NCBI GenBank assembly: GCA_001184405.1
Contig: LFMX01000026.1
Span: forward strand, 1 to 61,342
Direction of reading: 5' to 3'
DNA from: Candidatus Burkholderia humilis
Lineage (GTDB): Bacteria > Pseudomonadota > Gammaproteobacteria > Burkholderiales > Burkholderiaceae
Length of the DNA stretch: 61,342 nt
The notes below the pieces were generated by a model. That model had not been told where the DNA came from and did not search any database. It saw only the letters and a program-made list of their open reading frames with translations. A program made the position numbers and the translations under genes. Of this stretch, positions 58,008 to 61,342 are shown piece by piece (the first letter of the stretch is position 1; each line of letters opens with the position of its first letter).

Positions 58008-58043
58008 CCCCCCCCAAGCTGTTGCGCATGCTCAGCGCACAAA

Positions 58044-58068
58044 AAACGGCCGCTAAACGCGGCCGTTT
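58044..58068 (-). terminator. intrinsic terminator after pqqA
   Basis: AAACGGCCGC and its complement form a 10-bp stem with a 5-base loop. On the minus strand it ends in TTTTTTG. It begins 10 bases after the pqqA stop. Confidence 0.8.
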
Positions 58069-58077
58069 GTTCATCGA

Positions 58078-58152
58078 TTAACGAGTGGCAATATACATCG
58101 TAATTTCAAAGCCAAAACGCATATCGGTGAAGCTAGGGGTTTCCCATTTCAT
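58078..58152 (-). CDS. pqqA: PQQ precursor peptide PqqA, stand-alone
   Basis: A 24-residue peptide starting MKWETPSFTDMRFGFEITMY and ending IATR. It closely fits the PqqA family: an N-terminal MKW-TP, the central F-x-x-M-R-F-G-F-E, and the Glu16 and Tyr20 that PqqE crosslinks to build pyrroloquinoline quinone. AAAGGAGG lies four bases before the ATG and a strong terminator follows the stop, so it is a complete one-gene unit. No pqqB, C, D or E gene is in the window. Either it is an extra precursor copy feeding enzymes encoded elsewhere, or it is left over from a lost operon. Confidence 0.88.
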   Translation of the reverse strand: MKWETPSFTDMRFGFEITMYIATR

Positions 58153-58272
58153 AGAGCCTCCTTTGCGATGAAACGCCGTGCAAGCCGCGCCTCCAAGTTC
58201 GACGCGCGTTCATGCTAACGCGACTTGGGCGCGAACATCATTGGAAATGACGCGCCCGTTCATTTAATTTAT

Positions 58273-58476
58273 TTATAGCGGCTTAGGGCGACTACCCGAA
58301 TCGTCGGGCTCTGTACCGACGACTTTGTCAGGATTATTTACGGGCTCGCGTTCGAGCGCTTCGCCGGGCTTGGGGATTACCCTATTGGCTTCACGCGGAT
58401 CGATATTACTCAGATTATTGCCGCCCGGTGCATGCGGTTTATCGTGCGTGTCGGGCGCTACGGGATTTTCGGCCAT
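58273..58476 (-). CDS. small hydrophilic protein of unknown function
   Basis: A 67-residue, Pro/Asn/Asp-rich protein with no hydrophobic segment, probably disordered (MAENPVAPDTHDKPHAPGGN at the start; VVGTEPDDSGSRPKPL at the end). GAGAGGACA precedes the ATG. It lies 20 bases after the DUF2795-like gene in the same direction, so they may share a transcript. I do not recognise the family. Confidence 0.6.
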   Translation of the reverse strand: MAENPVAPDTHDKPHAPGGNNLSNIDPREANRVIPKPGEALEREPVNNPDKVVGTEPDDSGSRPKPL

Positions 58477-58496
58477 TGCGTTGTCCTCTCAGACGA

Positions 58497-58730
58497 TTAT
58501 TCCGCGCGCGATGCTTCGCGCAACACGGCATCGGTGCTATCGAAATGGCGGCTGTTCATCTTTTCCAGTACCGCCAGTATCTCTCCGTCCGCGCCATTGT
58601 TTTTTGCAAGAGAGATGAACTTCTCCTTCGTCATCGGAAAGTCGGCGCCCTTGAGCGCGCGTTCGATTTCGTCGAGAGTCGGTTCGTCTGGATGCCGGTG
58701 ATTTTGCGAATGCGCGGGGTGCTGAGACAT
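58497..58730 (-). CDS. DUF2795-like small protein
   Basis: A 77-residue protein. After a His-rich N-terminus (MSQHPAHSQNHRHPDEPTLD) it has ALKGADFPMTKEKFISLAKN and NGADGEILAVLEKMNSRHFD. This matches the DUF2795 pattern of a short helical domain, often followed by E-I-L-x-x-L-x-x-M. GAGGAGGCGG lies four bases before the ATG at 58730, which rules out the longer reading from 58922. Function unknown. Confidence 0.72.
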   Translation of the reverse strand: MSQHPAHSQNHRHPDEPTLDEIERALKGADFPMTKEKFISLAKNNGADGEILAVLEKMNSRHFDSTDAVLREASRAE

Positions 58731-58841
58731 GTCCGCCTCCTCATCAAGTGACCATAGACACGTCGTTGTCAGCAACGTATGTGCCGCAAGCAGGCGCGCT
58801 TGATGCTGCGCTAAAGCCGTAAGGCTAAACAGAGAGACGAG

Positions 58842-59078
58842 ATGACCATTACCGCAGACCGAATGTCCGATACCGAAGTCAAGGTCGGAGAAACCATTTA
58901 TATCTTCGAGGCAAAAGCGCAAGCCGATGCCTTTACGCTGTGCCTAGCGAACGACTCTTTGGAAACATGCGCCACGAATCACGCGGTGGTGTCGACGCGC
59001 GCGGCCTCACCTGATGCCACCCGTCCCGATGCGGAACCGGGCAGCATCATTTCTCCGTCGATGGGCGGTATGCCTTAA
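58842..59078 (+). CDS. hypothetical protein
   Basis: A 78-residue protein starting MTITADRMSDTEVKVGETIY after AGAGAGACGAG. The first half looks folded (VGETIYIFEAKAQADAFTLC, two Cys), and the second half is Pro/Ala/Ser-rich. Its TAA overlaps the convergent stop of the GGDEF-EAL gene. No family recognised; moderately likely to be real because of the ribosome binding site. Confidence 0.5.
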   Translation: MTITADRMSDTEVKVGETIYIFEAKAQADAFTLCLANDSLETCATNHAVVSTRAASPDATRPDAEPGSIISPSMGGMP

Positions 59079-61342
59079 AGCGAAGTGCTGGAAATAGCGC
59101 GCGGCGCAAGCGGCGAACGCGTCAGCGCATCGAACGGCAAGGGCTTATCGAAAAAATAGCCTTGAGCCTGAGCCGCACCCATTTCACGCAGCATGGCGAG
59201 CGTGGCCGCATCTTCCACGCCTTCGGCAACGAGCGTCAGTCCCACAGCGATTCGGCCATGCGCACGATCGCGCGGACGATGGCTCGGCTGCACGGGCTTT
59301 CGGCAAGTTCGAGAATAAACGACTTGTCGATCTTTAAGCTTGTGAACTGATACTGATGCACATAACTCAGCGACGAAAAGCCTGTGCCGAAATCATCGAG
59401 CACGACGGACATGCCGTTATCTGCTAAGCGCTGCATGGTGCGGCACGCAAGATCCGGCTCCGCGACCAGCGCACCTTCCGTCAGCTCGAGACAGACGCGC
59501 GAAGGCGACACACGATAACGCCGCAACAACGCAAGCACATCGTCGGCGAATTCGGGGCGCGTCATGCTATAGCTCGAACAATTGACGTGCACCGGTGGCC
59601 AATGCGCAAAGCGCTCGCTGGAAAGAATTACGGTGACGCGTTCGAGCATATACAGATCGAGCCTGCCGATCAGCCTCAAGCCTTCCACCGCCGGCAAAAA
59701 CTCGCCCGGCGCAACGATGCGTCCATCCGGCTGACGCCATCGAATCAAGGCTTCGAGCGCGACCACTTCACCGCTTTGCACATCGACGATAGGCTGAAAA
59801 TAAGGCACTAATTTGTCGTCGCGCTTCATGGCGTTACGCAATGCGCCTTCGCGTTCCACCTGGTCCGACACTTGCCGTCGCAGTTCCTGATTGAACACGA
59901 CGAAGCTGTCACGTCCCGCATTTTTCACGCGATACATCGCGGTATCGGCATCGTGGAGAAGATCGGTCGGCCCGGTATGAAACTGACTGTTCGCGCTCAC
60001 GATGCCAATGCTGCACGACGAAAACACCACATGCTCTTCGATATGAAACGGCAGATCGAAGGTCGCGAGAATGCGCTTGGCGATCGCGACGGCATCGCGC
60101 ACGGGCGCGTTCGGCGAGAGCACCGCGAATTCATCGCCGCCCAAACGCGCGAGCAAATCGGATGAGCGTAAACCAATCGCGCAAACGCTCGGCGGCCTGC
60201 ACGAGCAGCATGTCGCCGAAGTGATGACCTAGACTATCGTTCACGACCTTGAATCGATCAAGGTCGATAAACATGACCGACAGCTCATCGCCGCGCGTTT
60301 GATAATCACGCCATGCGCAGCGCAAGCGATGCATCAAGTGACTGCGATTGGGCAGACCCGTCAATGCATCATGCGAGTTTTCATAGAGCAGTCGCGCGTT
60401 GACATCATCGAGTTCGCGCGTGCGGGCCTGCACGCGCGCTTCAAGTTCGAGATTCGAGGCGTGCAGCGCTTCGGCATCGCGGCGACGCGAGAGCGCGGTA
60501 TCGATATGACGCGACACGAAGGTCAGCAATTCCTGATCGCGCTGCGTATAGCGCACGAGCGGCGAATAGCTTTGCACGGCCAGCACGCCGCGCACGACAT
60601 CGCTATCGAACAGCGGAATGCCGAGCCATGAACGCAGCCGCACTTCCTTCGTTTCGATCTCAAACGCGCCTTCATCGATCAGACGCAACGCTTCCTGATG
60701 ATCGATCAGACGCGCACGCCGCTCGCGAATGACATATTCGGTGAGGCCACGTTGCCCGCAACGCGGTTCGGGCCGCACGGGCACGATCTCATCGACGTAA
60801 TAGGGAAACGATACTTCGTTGTTTTCGGTATCGAAGAGCGCGACATAAAAATTGCGCGCATAGAGCAATTCGCCGACGATGCCATGCAGGCTGCGAAAAA
60901 ACTCCATCATGTCGCCGGGCCGGCTCGACAACTCAGCGATCTGATAAAGCGCCGCCTGCAAATGCTCGGAGCGTTCGCGCTCGGCAATGCCATGACGCAA
61001 CGCCGAGTTGAGCTTCGACAATTCGGACGTGCGTCGTGCGACCTGTTCTTCGAGATCGGCGCGATGCAGAATGCGGTCGAGCGCCATCGCCACGTGCCGC
61101 GCGACGACGAGAAAGAGCGCGCGATCTTCCGCGCTATAAATGCGCGAAACATCGTAGACCTGCATGGCGAGCATGCCGAACACTTCGTCGGACGCGTTCT
61201 TGAGCGGCGCGCCCATCCAGAACTCGGGACGATCGCCGATGCAAAAGAAACGCTGCTCGCGCTCGGCCGTGCAGATATCGGCGGCGGTCACGAAGAGCGG
61301 CTGCTCGCTCGTAAGCATTTGCCCTGTCATCGACAAGTGAGT
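59075..61342 (-). pseudogene. GAF-GGDEF-EAL cyclic-di-GMP enzyme, frameshifted and cut by right edge
   Basis: A cytoplasmic cyclic-di-GMP signalling protein. Two GAF-type sensory segments are seen (PEFWMGAPLKNASDEVFGML; VRLRSWLGIPLFDSDVVRGV) with a coiled coil between them. The diguanylate cyclase domain starts DALTGLPNRSHLMHRL and FIDLDRFKVVNDSLGHHFGD. It then changes frame near 60160, just before LARLGGDEFAVLSP. The EAL domain has VALEALIRWRQPDG, HVNCSSYSM, LDDFGTGFSSLSYV and LKIDKSFI, but slips again near 59245 before LVAEGVEDAATLAMLREMGA. The N-terminus is beyond the window. The GGDEF split should abolish cyclase activity. Confidence 0.87.

Noticed and set aside
57727..58056. Open frames on both strands between the tRNA terminator and pqqA
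   Set aside because: No ribosome binding site or domain; composition and the C9 run fit structured RNA or intron sequence better than coding.
1..61342. CRISPR arrays, rRNA operons, prophage genes or complete insertion sequences
   Set aside because: None seen: no regularly spaced repeats, no transposase or integrase motifs, no rRNA sequence. The accessory signal here is decay, not acquisition.

Overview
The window comes from a GC-rich betaproteobacterium of the family Burkholderiaceae, most like Burkholderia sensu lato (Caballeronia/Paraburkholderia). This is inferred from gene order and protein flavour, not from a database search. The diagnostic blocks are yceD-rpmF-plsX-fabH-fabD-fabG-acpP-fabF, then rpoE-rseA-rseB-mucD, then lepA-lepB-rnc-era-recO-pdxJ-acpS-nagZ. 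They are joined by an arginine-type EF-P with its rhamnosyltransferase EarP, and by uvrC-pgsA-tRNA-Gly-tRNA-Cys.

The dominant feature is gene decay. About twenty recognisable genes carry frameshifts, in-frame stops or truncations: a MATE exporter, a UvrD-like helicase, an unknown conserved gene, azlC, azlD, an AraC regulator, a GntR regulator, lutA, lpxO, nhaD, a GNAT acetyltransferase, mobA, moaA, the tail of rne, a Rieske protein, yceD, ygfX, a glutaredoxin-like gene, nagZ and a GAF-GGDEF-EAL protein. Essential fatty-acid, translation and cell-envelope genes in the same DNA are intact. That pattern fits real genome erosion, as in host-restricted Burkholderia symbionts, better than random sequencing error, but raw reads would be needed to prove it.

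Region 1-10.7 kb is mostly accessory and heavily eroded: exporter, helicase with a LexA-like box, branched-chain amino-acid exporter with its regulator, creA, and a lactate-type GntR/lutA locus that ends in a deletion scar against a truncated lpxO. Region 10.9-21.4 kb holds tRNA-Asn, fdxA, pncB, lutC, broken nhaD, a hydroxyacid dehydrogenase, rmuC and the molybdenum cofactor genes (moeA intact; mobA and moaA damaged). Region 21.5-30 kb holds rne and rluC, divergent around a 0.9-kb leader, then a HAD phosphatase, a Rieske protein, an S49 peptidase, a tetrapyrrole-type methylase and maf.

Region 30-41.8 kb is the fatty-acid operon, with a near-consensus sigma-70 promoter, followed by the envelope-stress sigma factor and its regulators. 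Region 41.9-50 kb is the translation, RNA-processing and cofactor block. Region 50-57.7 kb holds a degenerate-looking sigma-54-type regulator, a BON lipoprotein, efp/earP, uvrC, pgsA and two tRNAs. The last 3.6 kb holds a possible group II intron fragment, a stand-alone pqqA peptide gene with its own terminator, three small unknown genes and a frameshifted diguanylate cyclase/phosphodiesterase that runs off the right edge. No rRNA, CRISPR array or complete insertion sequence was seen.
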